Below are positions 12,601-27,600 of a DNA stretch of 64,000 nt, piece by piece. Position numbers and translations under genes: made by a program. How positions within the stretch are numbered: position 1 is the stretch's first letter; each line of letters starts with the position of its first letter. Source of the DNA: Anas platyrhynchos (lineage: Eukaryota > Chordata > Aves > Anseriformes > Anatidae); assembly GCF_047663525.1 (NCBI RefSeq), contig NC_092587.1:144700001-144764000 (forward strand). Reading direction: 5' to 3'. The notes below the pieces were generated by a model. It was not told where the DNA came from. It did no database searches and worked only from the letters and a program-made list of their open reading frames with translations.

Positions 12601-15600
12601 GGTATAAAATGCTGCCTAAATATGCAAAAGACTGGGGTTTAGTTTTAAGTATGAATGTCTAAATGATCATCACGTAATTCCATTTGTGATGATAGTCCTT
12701 CACTTATTGCAAGATATTTAAGAAAACAAATTGGGTCTGTCAACTTATGCAAATAGTTGCTAATCTGGCAAAACCAACAAAATAATCTGGGCCAGCTACT
12801 GTGAAAAATCTGCCAGTCTGGATACACTCCTATCTTAAAACAAAAGGAATTTCAGTTCAGTCTCAAAGATGCGCAGTGCTCTTCCTAACAATCTGAAATA
12901 GCAGGAGGGAAGAAGGAAATGTACACAAAGGATTTAAAATCACCAGGGGGCAAAAAAAAAAAAAAAAAAGGAAGAGAAACATAGGAAACATTTTGGGAAG
13001 TCACAAGCTTGAGAGTATGACCATGATCCAATACAGCCTCTTTAAATAAAACTGGAATTATTTCTACAATTCAGATATAAACCACCAACAGTTAAGTATT
13101 ACCTGCTATAACAGAGCTTCAGGTCAAAACATTTATACCTGATATATTAAGCATTCATATGCGCATGGTAAAGTTACCATTTCAGAAGGGATTTACCAGC
13201 TCTTCTACTGGAACTGTATGATATTCTGCTGTTACCAGAATCACTAGGCAAGTAAGAAGCATTATCAGGGTGAAATAAATAAACTACATGCTTGTTCAGA
13301 AGGCATAAAACATAACTAGAGTAAAACCTATGTCTGTTAAGGTTTGCTCCCACAGCATAAAAGCAGAGATCTATGTCTTTACTCTAGAGCAAGCTAAGTA
13401 TGAGTTCAAGGACCTGGTAGATAAAAATGCAGATTTTGCTATTTGTCTGTTCTCCAGGTACTATACAACCTCAGGTCTACTACATATATATACATGTACA
13501 CATGTATATATATACACACATATATATTAAATCATTACTCAAAAAAAAAGAGAAGTGGATGAGAGGACAAGGAAAAACCCCCAAATCAGGGTACTTTCTT
13601 AACCTCATTCAACTTCCTCCAGTCTGTTCTTCAGATTTATACCAAGACTGCTTTTACTATTCCCATCCTGGTTTCTGGTTGTCCAATATTATCAATAAGC
13701 AGACACATTTCCTCAACTTACCCTGTAGCTTCAGGGGTTATCATAAATAACGTGTGCAGATAGATGCAATGAAGTATTTGTTTTACTGGCAGGAAGGGCT
13801 TCTCAACGAAATGTATTATATAGGCAAAACTCAGAATGTGTTTTGCATTTAGTATTCCTTCTCTGTTTGCCCCATTTTTAACATTTTCCTTTATTGAGCA
13901 GGGCTCTAACAACTACTATTTCCTGGGCTGTGCTCTGTCCTTTTCTTGACTCCTACATTACAGTAAGCTTTGCCAGTCAAAGCTAAATGAAAACTTTTGT
14001 TAATTTGCACTTTTTTTTTCCCCTGTACAATTTAGTTTTCATTTGCATTCAAGCGTTGCATTTTACTCTTAATTCAGAGAGGATTGTTTTGCACTCACTA
14101 GAATATAGGATTTTTATGTTCAAGTGTTCTACCACAGCAATAAATAAAGAGAGAAACATTGCTGCTATACCATGTTCCAGTTGAATTTCAACCACTTGTT
14201 GAGCAGCTGTTTTGCCTATGTTCACTAATAAGGTGTGTCTTATTGCTGCTTTTTAATCATCATAGAAGCTTAATGAATAGGGTGAGCCAGTAAGACTAAA
14301 GAAATCCCTGACCAAAACAAAGGTATTAATATTTGGGGATTAATAACTTAAACCTGCCCAAGAGTAAAGATGTGGATCCTAAGCTTGCATTTAAAGAAGC
14401 AAAGCATTAATGGGAACTGAAATATTTTTAGAGAGCCTTTTAAAATTCCATCTCTACTGTATTTTATGAAATAATTAATTTGAATATGAGATTACAGCTC
14501 TTCCTTAATCTTCTCCCTTTAATTGACAGAAGAGAGTTCAAAAGCAGGTTATGAGCCACTGAAAAGTACTCCAGCAAACCAGGAATGATTTTCCTAGTTG
14601 ACTGCACAGAAAAGTACGTACATTTTCTTATAGGAAATGCTGCAATGACATAACTTTTTCTCCTTCCATCTTTTTGATATGTAAAGATAACTGGCAATTT
14701 CTCTCCTCTTGCTGCTATCACCAGAGTTCAGAACAGTCAAACTGGAAGCCACATCTCCCCAAGTGTATGCACAGTCCTATAAATGTGTAACTGCTGTCCT
14801 CCTTACTAGGTCTTGTTTTTTTCAATTGCTTAATAAATTTCCACAACTTCATGTTAAAATATGACAAAACTGACCACTGTTGTCCTGCAGATATCTAATA
14901 CAGCAATTCATTATCAGTGGAGTGTTTAAGACAAATGTTCTTGTAATATTTCTGTACATACAGAATATGAAAAGGCAACGCGACACTCATCAACACTCAG
15001 GCTGACATACGACACGTTCTTCAGCCACCATAATAAGTGTCTTAACTTAAAAAAGCACCAGCTTGGCTATCTGACCATGTATAAACCAGAAGCTGTATTC
15101 ATTTTTTATGTTGTAATTGAAAAAAACAGTTTCCTAGTCTTAAAAAAAAAAAAAAAATCCACAAAGAACAGTGTCTGCATAAATCAAAGATTGAAAATCA
15201 GTTTAAAGTTTAATAGTTATCTACTGAACCCTTGTTACCGATGATAAGAAGACTTAAAGATGTACAACTGCACGTCAAAATTCAGCTAGACTTGTGTAGG
15301 ATTGGCACTTGACAACTCCCTGACCCACCAGTCTGCCCAACTTGTTGAGGGAAAAAGGGAATTTTAGTTACTTCTCAGAACATAGGGAAGCAGAAAGAAG
15401 CATCTCCAAAACTTGGTAAAATAGCTTATGTTTTAGATTTATTACATCTCTTTTACTCTAAGTTAGTTTATAAAGCAGAGACATATTTAAGATCCAGTTT
15501 CAGATTCAATGAGCCGCAATGTTACCCAAGTGAGCCAAGCAGATCAGAAATGCTCTAAACAAAGAAATGTTCAAAAGTCATTTCCATACAGAAAGTTCCT

Positions 15601-18600
15601 CTACTGACAGGATAACCCTTACACTGAAATCACTTACACTGCAGTGCAAGAACCTCTTTTGCTGTATATTCCCTCTCGTTTTCCCATACTGAGGCACCGA
15701 ATTTGCCCTTTTTGGTAGAGAAACTGCAATTCTTGTCATAGTCAAAGGAGATTTTCAAGCACAGGAAATAAATAAAATAATAAATAAGTTTATATAATGT
15801 GTGTTCAATACATATGCTAGTGTTAGACTTGAACCCCAATAAAGGATAAACTTAGGTGAAGCCCAGAAATCTAGACAGTACAAGAGCACATAGCAAGTAA
15901 CTGTGCATGAAGCAGAAACGCAGTATCATTCCTACCTGCTTTGTCATGCATTGGAAAGGATGTGGCCTGCAAAATAATTCACACACTAGACAGAGAATTA
16001 AAATATTTTCTTTAAAAACATCCCTCAATTTCTCTAAATGAAGCTGCGGAGTTATTTTTGGTAAAGGCTACCGAAATCTTTCTCACTCTCTTATTCCTCC
16101 CTTTAAAAATGTAAAAGCTATTTAGAATTAAACAAGCATGGAAAATTCCACGTGTGCAGATAATTGTACAAATTCTGTCAATGTTTAGGCTTGCTTCTCA
16201 AAGGAGAAAGATCTTTGCAGGCATTATTCCAGTTTAACTGTTTTTCTACCTGGCACCCAAAAACCTTAGTTTACCCTTTCCAAATTCATGTAACTTTTTC
16301 AAATTAGATTACCACCTCCCCCTTTTCCATGCTCTTATACCACCATTTTTTTATTGTTATTATATTTATTTTTAAGTCTTTGTGCTCAAGCCACAGCTTG
16401 TAGTATTACTATAATAAATATGTCTGTGTCAGTGAGCATAAAGCTTCTGAACTGGTTTACCAAAGTTTTGTGTAGCATCTTTTGTACTGTTCCTTTTGAT
16501 GCATTATTTATCAAGTTTAAAAGGAAAGCTGCTTTCACTTAAAAGTACACAAAATACTTGCTTCTTTACAAACGCTTCCCGTGCTGAACAAGCATCCCAT
16601 TTTTGCATTATGCATCCAATCCACTCAAACATATTCTCCCTTAGGTTTGTATACATACGCATTATGTGAAGTCATGTACACAAACTCCTTTTACATTTGA
16701 TGTGGATTTGGGCACAATGTGCCCAATTCAATAAAATCAGTCCATGCAAGCCATTCTTTCATGAAAGTAAGATTTTTTTCTATATACCACAGCATCTAAC
16801 GTGACTTACGTGGGGTTTTGTTTTTATTCAAGTTGTTGTACAGATGTTATGTCTGCCTCTTTGAACGTAAAAATGAGAAAATAGTTTTGTTTCCTTTCTT
16901 ATTAACTATCACCAGCGTTTGGAATATGAACAGCTGTTTAGAGGGATGGTATTTTTAGCCTACAGACTAGAAATCAATAAATTGTGAAGGTATGTTCTCA
17001 CTGACTTCTTTCTCAACCGTTTTCCTGGAGAAGACCCCATAATAATTAAGCAAACACACCTAGCAAAAAAAAGGTTCCACACACAGGAAGTTTGGTGTTT
17101 TTTTTGGACATTTTTTCTCAGAATTTCTTAAAGGGGACACAAAAATCTGCATAACCAGGATAAGAGAGTTTCAAACCCATGACATTATGAATAGCCATCA
17201 CAGTCTGTTCTCCAACTGAAGAGCTTGTCAGATGGATGAAACGTGAGATAGAAACCAATGGAAGGAAGACTGAGAGCCAAACAAAGCAAACCCAGAAAAG
17301 ATATCAAAACCTGCGAACGTGGATCATATCCTGAAGAACTGTGGCACGACTCCTGAAGTTTTACTCTGTTTTCTAGTACATCCCACTTTATGCATAGGAA
17401 TCCTTCACATTTTAGTTTAGGCAGAGGAACCTTAGGACATTTCCCTGCTTTCTCAACTTCATCTCCAACTATTTATCTCCCACAGAAAAAAAAAAAAAAA
17501 AAAAAAGCTAATTTTATAACAAAAACTGTCCAGAATTTGCCATTGAAACGAATCCAGTCAGCAAGTGTCAGTCAGATGTTATCAGCATCTCAAAACCCAT
17601 CCTAAATTATTTTGAAATGCATGAAGTATCCCAAAATTAAAACTGCAATCACAATCCTTACAGTGGCTGTATAAAAAGTTACCCGCAGAAGTTCAGTCTA
17701 TTGAAATTCAAGATATGTCTGCTACTACTCATCTGTACTGTGATGCATGAATCATCTGTTCATTTGGGTTTTAAAACATTTTAAAACTAAATAATTAACT
17801 ACAGAGCTATGTGGATATGCAATAACAGTAGGTGTGATGGCTTCTGTGGTACCTACAACACGTATCGAAAAGTTTTATTAATGTAAAAGATTACCGTTAG
17901 CATGAGGAAGATGAATGCAGATATTCCTAGAATGAGGATTTCTTTATTCCCTTTGCTTTCTGCATGCAACTTGCGATAATACGGTCCTATGAGATAAGTC
18001 TTTATAACAAGACATATAAGAAAAACAGCAGCCAGAGAAAAGAGAATTTGGCCAATCAGTATCAGTATTCTCAGGATTTCCTTGAAAATGCTGGAAGAGA
18101 AGAACAAACAGAACATTTCTTTCAACTGCTCTCTTGCCTCTAAATGAGTTCCCCTTAAGTGAAAAGATCTAATTCCATGGATGTTCAAAGTTGAGTAGCT
18201 ACAGTAAGATATTTCAATATATTAGCAAACAACGTGAATACTAAATCTCCTGAATTCCTGTCAATCTCTTTTATAGCACAGAATTTACTCTCATGCTGGT
18301 TCAAAAAGATTTTTATTGATTAATTTTCACAGTAAACCATCAGAATCAATAATTCTATCCCTCAGCCTTTGACAAAAATATCTTAGTAAATTAAGGTAAT
18401 AAAGTTAAGTCTGAAGAAATTCACTTATTTTCAACAGTACTGAATTTTTCACTACAAATTTTAGTTTAAGAGTGGACAGGATGAAGGCAGCTAGAACAGA
18501 AAGAATATCCACGTACAACATGACAAATAGAAATCGTAAAGGGAACTTGGAGAACAAAGCCCTATTTTTCATAGAGCTGACATTAAAGGTAGTGCCCTCA

Positions 18601-21600
18601 TGTTCATATTTGCGATCTATATACTAAATTGGAAGGGGGAGGGGAAGAGATTAATTTATTTTTTTTTACCTGGAGTGTGTGCTCACTCCTGCTTGAATAA
18701 GTGTAGGCATAACAGCTATAAATAAACCAAGCTGCACATCCTGCATCACCAACATGCCAAGTAGTACGCTGCTGTAGTCAATATCTCCTGCACACCAACA
18801 AAGCAGTCATAGAAACATTTATCAGAATATATGAACGCTTGCAGAAATCTAGAAATGTCTTAATAAAATGAAAGCTATGCATAACACTCCAGAGGGTGAG
18901 GTCAAAGTATTCTGGTTTTCTTTTGCTTCTCTCCGCCCCCCAGTAGCTAAATCAAAATATATATCAATAATATAAAGGAAATACTCATATGAAGCTTGAC
19001 TTTGCTTTGCAGTTAAACAAAAGTTACACATTTACTGAAACTTATAGTCTTCAAAATAACAGGCATATATAATGTAATAAGAGCCAGCATACATAAAACA
19101 TACACTTTGAATTTATGCATTGTAGTAAGAATATTCTAGAGAGAGGGAAAAAAAAAAACAACACCTTAACACTGTATATATGAGAGAGGTTTAAGGGGAA
19201 GAACAGGTTGGCAAAACATTTGAGTGGAAACATTTAGGAGCCTTTGGAGAAGTTTATAACCTGGCACTTGAGAGTATTTATTTGAAGAGCTGCTGTCTTT
19301 GCAAGACTACCTGAGTTGGTCTTAGTTTGCAGGAAAAGGATGTGAATTACTTAAGTCAGCCTTTCTGCCCCAGTGACAGACTGGTAGTAATGGTCTAATG
19401 AAGTAGCCTCTTAAACAGCACAAGAATTCCAGAGCTCCAGTAAAGTTATGTCTTTTGTTTCTCTTACAATATTACTTAGTCCATTTCAATGAAATTTTGT
19501 TGTAGATGCATAAATATTTAAGTCATACATTGATTTAATACATTAAGCATTTAAGTCATACTTACCCTCTTTATCTCCTCGAACAGTACCTGCAAGAAAT
19601 CTTGACACCAGTGGCGTGCTCGATAAAGACAAACAAGTGGAAATGAAGACGCTTTGTGTGGGTCTGATTTGGAGCAAGTGTCCCCATAACAAACCAAAGG
19701 CAATCATCAGAACGGTCATGTAGCAGGGTCCTTGCAAAGATATCTTCCATACCTTGGGAAGAAAACAAGTTCTTGTAATAAAGTCTGATACATGACAATG
19801 ATTCTTCAGTGCAAATAAGCCATTAAAGGTGCACGATTAGGGGCTGCAGTGCTGGGCCACTGATTTAACCAGCTCTCATCATACACATCCTGAAACTCTG
19901 AAGGTATTATGCCTAGTAGATAATATTCTGTGCCAGAACACTTATTACCTCATGAAAGCTCATTACGTAAATTCCCACAGCTCACAGACCAACAAGTTAA
20001 GGGTCAAAGGCCCACTGTGGGTTGAACTACATTAAAATCAAATGGAAGACCAGTTATTTGGTACAACTCCAAGGCAAAAAAAAAAGGCACAGTTAAGACC
20101 ATCATAAATACCAGCAGCCCACTCCATACTAGTCCAACACACGATTGTGAATTTGCTTGCACACCAGTAACAGTCTGCATGCTAAGATTTAGGAACCTCT
20201 GACTTACTGACTTTTATCTTTGACTTTAGGTGAACTAAAAATAGCAGAGTGGCTGAATGCTCATAAACTTTAACACATTTCAGATAAAGCTTTTATAGTC
20301 TGATGAACTCACAACCATCAGTTTAGGAACAAATCATACAATGAAACTCTTTAAATAGATAGAGGCTTCACATATTTTGCAGCAGTATTTTCCATTATTA
20401 AAATTCTAGCTTGTTTTTATGAGATTTTTTTTTTTTTAATTAAGACCAAAAGAAACTTGTACCTTTTTGCTGAATCCCGATGGCCACAGCATGAATTATT
20501 CCAGATTGTGCTAACATACTCGCAGAATCAGTTTATTAGCCAGTACAGCATGTATCATCAATTCAGTATGCAGTACTTAACAAACTGATTTTTTTTTTTT
20601 ATTACAGGACTGGCAAACATCACTGTACACTCCATAACAGCAACTGTATGTTACTGCATGTTAAAATAAAGCAGAGATGGATTGAAATAAATTGTGTGAG
20701 ATTTTTCTAGCAATCAAACTGTTTTACTAAAATGAAGAGGAATAGCAAAGTTTGTTGGAGATGCTGAATAAATAATGCATTCTATTCTTCCCAGAGAGTT
20801 AAAGACAAAAACACCATATTTGTCTTTTCAAAATTGTACAACGTTACAATAGTATATTACAGAGCGCGTGTAAAAATCTGAAATAGAACAGGTAACTTGA
20901 ACATTAGCAATTAAATTCTGCAATATAGAAGTATTATACTGAAATACCTTTCTTAATCTTTCAGGAGAAAATTCCAGACCAACTAGAAATAGAGTGAAGA
21001 ATACACCAAACTCTCCCAATGTCTCCACCTGTACAATAGACTTTCAAAAAGATAAAATAAATGTTAGTGCGTATCAGTCTACTCATAAAGCAAAATGTAA
21101 GTATACTCACAAAATAAACAGTTTATGTTTCCATAGGTAGTTCACTTGTTGGTCATATGACATCAGGAGTTCCCTCTGCATCTTTAGGATTCAGAACACC
21201 ATCTAGCTATTACTGGACAGTTAGGTTGGGTAGGGCTGGTCACCCAAAAAGCACAGGTGCTTTGAGCTAGGGAAGCTTGCTTGCTTGATGAAATTGAGTA
21301 GGTTGCTTCATACATAAGCTATTAAACCCTCAAGGCTTCTGTTCCAGCAGTTACTTCTGGCTAGTTACTTTGTGGGTCTTCTGGTAGAATTATTCCAATG
21401 TACTGTAGCTGCTGTTTTACTCTCCATCCTATAGACTCCATACATCCATCTCTCAGACAAGTATAATTGCCTGCCTTCCTACCTCAGAGAGAAGGATGCA
21501 ACAGCAAGAAAAGTGGTTCCTTCTCAGAACAGTAAAAACACTTTTTTTCTATGCATTTATAGTCCAGAGCAAAAGAGGACAGGGTCTACCATCAATCACA

Positions 21601-24600
21601 GAGAAGTGGAGATGGAAACTATCTTTCCCCAAGATCACAATTTGCCTGCCTCCAACTCATCCACTACATTCCACGTTTTTATGAAATGCAGAACAAAAAG
21701 AGAGAATACACACTAGAGATCCAGTCAATATGAACATTATACAGAGGAGTACTGCTTAATCACAGCTCCATAAGAAACAGGCAGCTCAGGAAGAAACCTT
21801 CCTAAAGAAATCTCCCTCAGCTCTGTTCTGATCACATCATTTTCCTCAGAATAAGTCTCTGAAAATACACTGCTGAATCTTTCTAATGCCAGCCACACAA
21901 ACTTGTTTCTTAATCTAAGTGGTCAAGTGGTCCAAACCTTCTCAACCCAACAGTTATGTACTACACAAAGGTTATTATTTAATCTCAGTTTTAGAAAAAT
22001 ACAATTTTGAAAGTGTATTTTTTAGCCTTCCTTTCTAATACGAGACTGAGAAAAATCCTACAATTTCTACTCCCTTTACTTTTGAGCACAATGATCAATT
22101 TCCACAAAAGCCCACGTCAGAGCAGAGGTTGCAAAGGTAGCAATTTCCAAGCAGCTATGTGGGTATTCACGTAACAGACACGTTTGACTTAACCTGACAT
22201 TAACATCCAACCTTAACACTTGCTCTGTTTTGCCTGCTGGCCAAACAATCTGTTAATGCACACCAGAACACTAATCAAAACGTGCAGCTTCTGGCCAAAC
22301 ACAGCCTGCTGGTTCTCACTGAGCTAGTAATCAGCCTACACGTGACGGAGCTGAAAGGCTTCAAGAGAATTCAGGAATGCAGGCAGGGAAAAGAACCAGG
22401 GTTACTAGGAGGGATGAAAGAGCTACAGAGATGCAAAATAACTCTCTAGGAAGCCAAGCTATGCTACTCAGGAAACTACTTGTTTTAAACACTTCTTACA
22501 CGTTAACACTGACTTTTTGCAGGTTTCTGAGTATCTGATATCGCTTAAATGACTTGGCTCCCAAATGCTTTGCTTTATGATTAAAAGCAAACAAGCAAAA
22601 CAAAACCAAACAATAAATAAACCAAACAAAATAAGCCTTTAGCTTTCATTTTCAACAATTCTTTTGTACCTTCATTACATAGGAGAAAAAAAAAAGTCCA
22701 CGCTTGGTGATTTTATTTTATTTTCTAATATGTTTGCAGCTGGATATACCGTTTTTTAAGATACTGTTAAACACGTCAGTAAATGGTATCAGTCAAGAAG
22801 CAGCTTGCACACTTACCTTGATGCTATTCAATCCTGACGGTCCTAAGAGTACGCCACAGATGATATACCCAAACATGGTTGGCAATCCTATTGTTGTGCA
22901 CAGCCAGCCACATGGCAAAGACAACATTCCTATCGTCACAATATCCTAATGTATACAATTTAGAAGTATGTTAACATAAAGGATACACAATTTTGTGGTG
23001 AAATTAAAGACTTATGATCCTTCAAAAGAGAAATGGCACTGTAAAATTAAATGCAGAATACTGCCTGTGAAAACAAAACACAACTTCAGTAAACTAACCT
23101 GAACACACTGTCATAGGTATAAGCACTACAGTTTTGTAGATGAAACACTCGAGGTACTAACCTTAAGTAATTAGTGCCTTGGGGACTTTTGATCAACTCA
23201 TTAAATATCTTAAATATATAACAGGAAACATAACGGTTTCCTGAGGTCTTCTGGAGTGGTGGTGGGGGACTGATGCTTTACATAAAATGGTGAAAAAAAC
23301 ACTATGGTGAAACAGATCCATTTTGTTTAAAAAGAGTTTCCCAATCCTGTTATTCTTCACGAAGCACAAATATAATAAGAACTGCCTCTGCATTTTTCAG
23401 CTTCCCTTTCCTTACCACAAGACATGAATAGATAAATTCTCTCTAGTGATAACACTCAAGTGGCTTACCAGGCACAGCAGTAGCTTGCTTCACCCCTGTG
23501 CAGCCAGGCAGAAAGAATGCTGCCCCAAAGGTGCAACAAGTCATGTCAAATACAAACAGAGAGTATCCATATGGTATCACAATCAGTCTTGTGAAGACTG
23601 TGTTGGGATTAGGAACATATTGTCCAGATCTCCAGCAGAAGGGGAAAATCATGAATGCTAGGGTAGCTTTAGAGGGAAAAGCACTGAAACTGTATTCAAC
23701 CCCATCAAGCAGTTCCAGCATGCAAACTGGGGGGAGTAAGTCTGATAAAAACAAATGGTAAGAGTGTCTCTAAAAGGATTACCTTTATGAAATGATGATC
23801 AGCACGAGGAATGGTTGAATCTCTGGGCTTGGTAAGGATATACTGATTGTTCTGGGAATCAATAAGCATACTTAGACCCAAGTCATCCTCCACTTCTCTT
23901 TTTGAAGCATTTCTTTTGGAGTTGGCTTCGTCTTCTTCCACCCTTAAAACCGCTTCAAAGTTAACACCTCTTACCTGTAAGGAAAAGAAGGAAAACAATA
24001 ATAAAGAAAAAGAAAAGCAAACAAAAGACACGTGCATGTCTAGGAAGCTTATAGTAAAAAGGAAAAGACTATTAGCTGTTCTTGAAGTTGCTCCAGCATT
24101 TGTTGACAGGGACTAAAAATACCAGTTCCTTCTTAGAAAAATCTTTTCAGCCACTTTGTCAAAACTGGATGTCTGAAACTGAAAACACTATAATTTACTT
24201 TTTATTTCAGACAATGAAGGGTTTTCCAGACCCACTTGCAAACGGAATAATGCCTCTTCAGCCACGTTGTTCAACTTAAAAAAACATAAGGACAGGGTTT
24301 CAAAGATGCAAAATTTCAATTCAGGAATCCGAAACATATTCTGAAGTTTGCAAAATTATTTATAAATATATAGAAGTATATATAAGTATATATTTATAAG
24401 TATTTATAAGTACATCTAATTCAAACATCAGCTTTTTTAGGTGTCCGAATGAGACACTGACAACTATTTTCCTTTTATATATTACAAAAGCTGCATTTTA
24501 CCCACTTTTTGCCTGCAACCTGCCTCTTTATATCTATTCTGCCTTCACTTCCCTGAGCTCCCCACTTACCAGACTATTTTGCATTCCAGAATGAAGTCTC

Positions 24601-27600
24601 CATTGCCAAGTCTAGGAGACCAAACCACATTTTCATGTTTTCAGCTGATGAGAAAAGGCAAGAGCAGCTGCGTGCCACGTACATGCAAACTATTCTCACA
24701 GCATCAGAACAAAGAAGAAAGGCTTCCCTACAGTCAGCAAACAAGAACTGTTTCTAATCAGAATACACAATAGGTTCCCAATCCTACTGTTTTTCTGTCA
24801 TCTTCACTCCTGACGCCCTTGATGCTACTACAAGGAAAACCAAAACAGAGCTCAGAGCATACTGTTGAATGCTGGCTCTATGAATTAAAACATACTTTAC
24901 ACTGATTTTCACGTAGGAGTTATTTCACTGTTCAGTGCAGTACTTTGCCTAAAACCAAAAACTCTAATAAGCCAACATCTGCTCTAGTGTTTTCTTGGGA
25001 ATTTAAAGTTATGACATCAGTGATAACGTACAGCAGATAGAATTACCTTATGAAATACATCAGCACTGAGACATCTACTTTGAAGATCTGGAATTTTAAA
25101 TTCATACAGAGTTTGCTCTATGTTCCTTTGTACTTGGTAGCTTGTGTATCTGGCATCTAATCAAACCTCTCTGTATCAAAAGCAAAAACGTATCAAAGAT
25201 CATATAAAAGTGATGAGGTCTATTTCAGAAACGGTATTAGGAATAGAGAGAGAATATTAAGATTAAGAAAAAGATTATGAAAAAACTATTTTTTCTATGT
25301 AATATATTTAGAAGTCATGTACTGTGTGGATATTATGGTGCATTTTTACTTTTACTAAAGAAAAGGGAACTGACAAAAGACAGACTATGCTCAGAGAGTG
25401 AGAGTAGATGGCACAGGTTCAGAGGTGCTTTTAAAAAACACTAAGCATCTGAGGACATAATAGAAGACAACAGTATTTGTGCACTTTTATGTAAAACACC
25501 CTTTCAGGGATTGTTGTTGTTTGAAGAAATAAAATCCTGGGGAAAAAAAATGTTTTCTCATTACATAGGTTAGCTTGTATTCTCTTTTTTTATTTGTCTC
25601 TATTACATTTCTCTATTTGATTGTATCTTTAATAAAATCCTTTGCATCCTTATCAGATTACTGATGATTGTATTAGAACTTTTTTTTGCATTCCAGCTTA
25701 AGAGAAAATATTCTAGATACTTCTCACAAAGATAGAGATGCAAATAGTCCTCTAGTGTGAATTTCATTATTCCTTTTGTTTCATGAACCGAGATATAAGA
25801 AAAACAAAAGAGATACATTGGACAAGAAGGATGTACTGGGTATTTTTTGCCAATGAACAGGTATTGCAGATGAAGTACCATTCCTGGCCTCTTTGAAATG
25901 TGCCGTTATACCCCAGCATAACAGAAGAGGGCACTCCAGCAAGATCTTCCCTACCCTCCCTTGGTCCTGCTAGGTAGGATTACCACTAGGTGTAATTGTA
26001 CCTGTCTGGCGTAGGCAAAAAGCTACTTTTACTTTCTCTCAGGAGAGTACAATTACAAAAATGGCCTGGCCCTTTCCTGCAGAGCAGCTGTTTTTCCTCC
26101 GCAGCAGAATTCACAAACTGTGCTTGCCTTAGAAGTCAAGCTGCAAATCAACAAAAACCTTTCAAGAGCAGAAGCCAAATAAAAATTTAAATCCATGCTT
26201 ATAAGGAGGATCAACTCAGAGTCAGCTTCTGAGAAAAATGCAATGGGACACTGGGATAATGTGATGAACTCCCAGCTCCAAATACACACAGACTTACCTG
26301 AGGGACACTGTCCATCCTGCAACACAGAAACAATGAACGATGCAAATGGTGCTAAAAGCAGAGACAGTGGGAAGATGGAGAATGCAACACCACAAACACA
26401 TTTCAAATCCTTACCTTGAAAAATACATCTTTTCCCAGATTGTGAAAACTAACTGCAAGGATTCTTGTTCTCCTATAGCTTTCTCAACAAAATGGAAGAG
26501 AAAAATAAAACTGGAGACTATACTTAACTCCATATCTTGTAAAGTCTGAATACAACAGTTATGGAGTACTGCGAAGTCTAAAAACCACCATCACGGATAT
26601 GTCGTAACTCTCACGAGCTGTATCAGTGAGCTGGAATACACTTATCACTGAAAGCGGTAGCCGCAGGGAGCACTTTCAAACTAAAGCAGAGAAATCATTA
26701 GCAAAGAAAATAACGATCCCCGTTTGCTCGTTCCTAAAAAGCGACTATTTTACGGCTACTTACATTCTCCCCTTGAAAGGGAAGCAAAAACAAATGTAGA
26801 GCCAAAGGGTGTTTTGTTTTTTTTTTTTAAGTTGTCACTAAAATCCTAAAAGCTATCTAATACAAGAGAAGTACCCATACAATGCACATACTTAATGCAA
26901 AGCAAAAACTTAAAAATAAATGCATACGAATGAAAAGACAATCCAAAACATCACTCACAGATTTGTTGTCATCAAAGGCGTGCTCTTCTATTTCTTCCTC
27001 CAATCTGTCAGCTGCCTTCCTGACGTCTTCAAGAATTTCATCGAGCATTGACAGGCTTTTGTTTTGATGCTGCATGTTCTTAAGGGCTTCGACCTGATGC
27101 TTTTCTGCTGCTAGGAGTTCGACATACTCCATTTCTTCCTGTTGAATTTTACAACACAGATAAAGTGCTGGCCAGGCCTTTGAGCAGCCAAACATTTAAC
27201 ATAAATGAATGCTTCTTTTGACACAGAGCATCTTACAGGGGGAATTGCAAAAGCAATACAGACATTGTATTGGTGTTTGAAGACTATTTTCTCTTGTGCC
27301 AATCTCAATTGAAGGAAAGGGGCAAGGAAAACAACAAAGCAAAATAAACAAACAACAAAACACTGATTCCCTTTTCTAATCCATTAAACAGCAGAGCTGC
27401 CTCAAGGTTACAGAAAATAGGAGAGGAATTACTCCGAGGAATTCTAGGAAACATTTCAGAGCCATGTAAATTTAAATCTCAATGTTTTAGCAGGGAAGCG
27501 TAATAAACTTGAAAGCATTGCTTTACCAGCTACAAGCATCAAACAAACTGAAAGGTAAACATAAGGAATCTTAATTTTGTAAGCAATTTTACAAGCAGAT

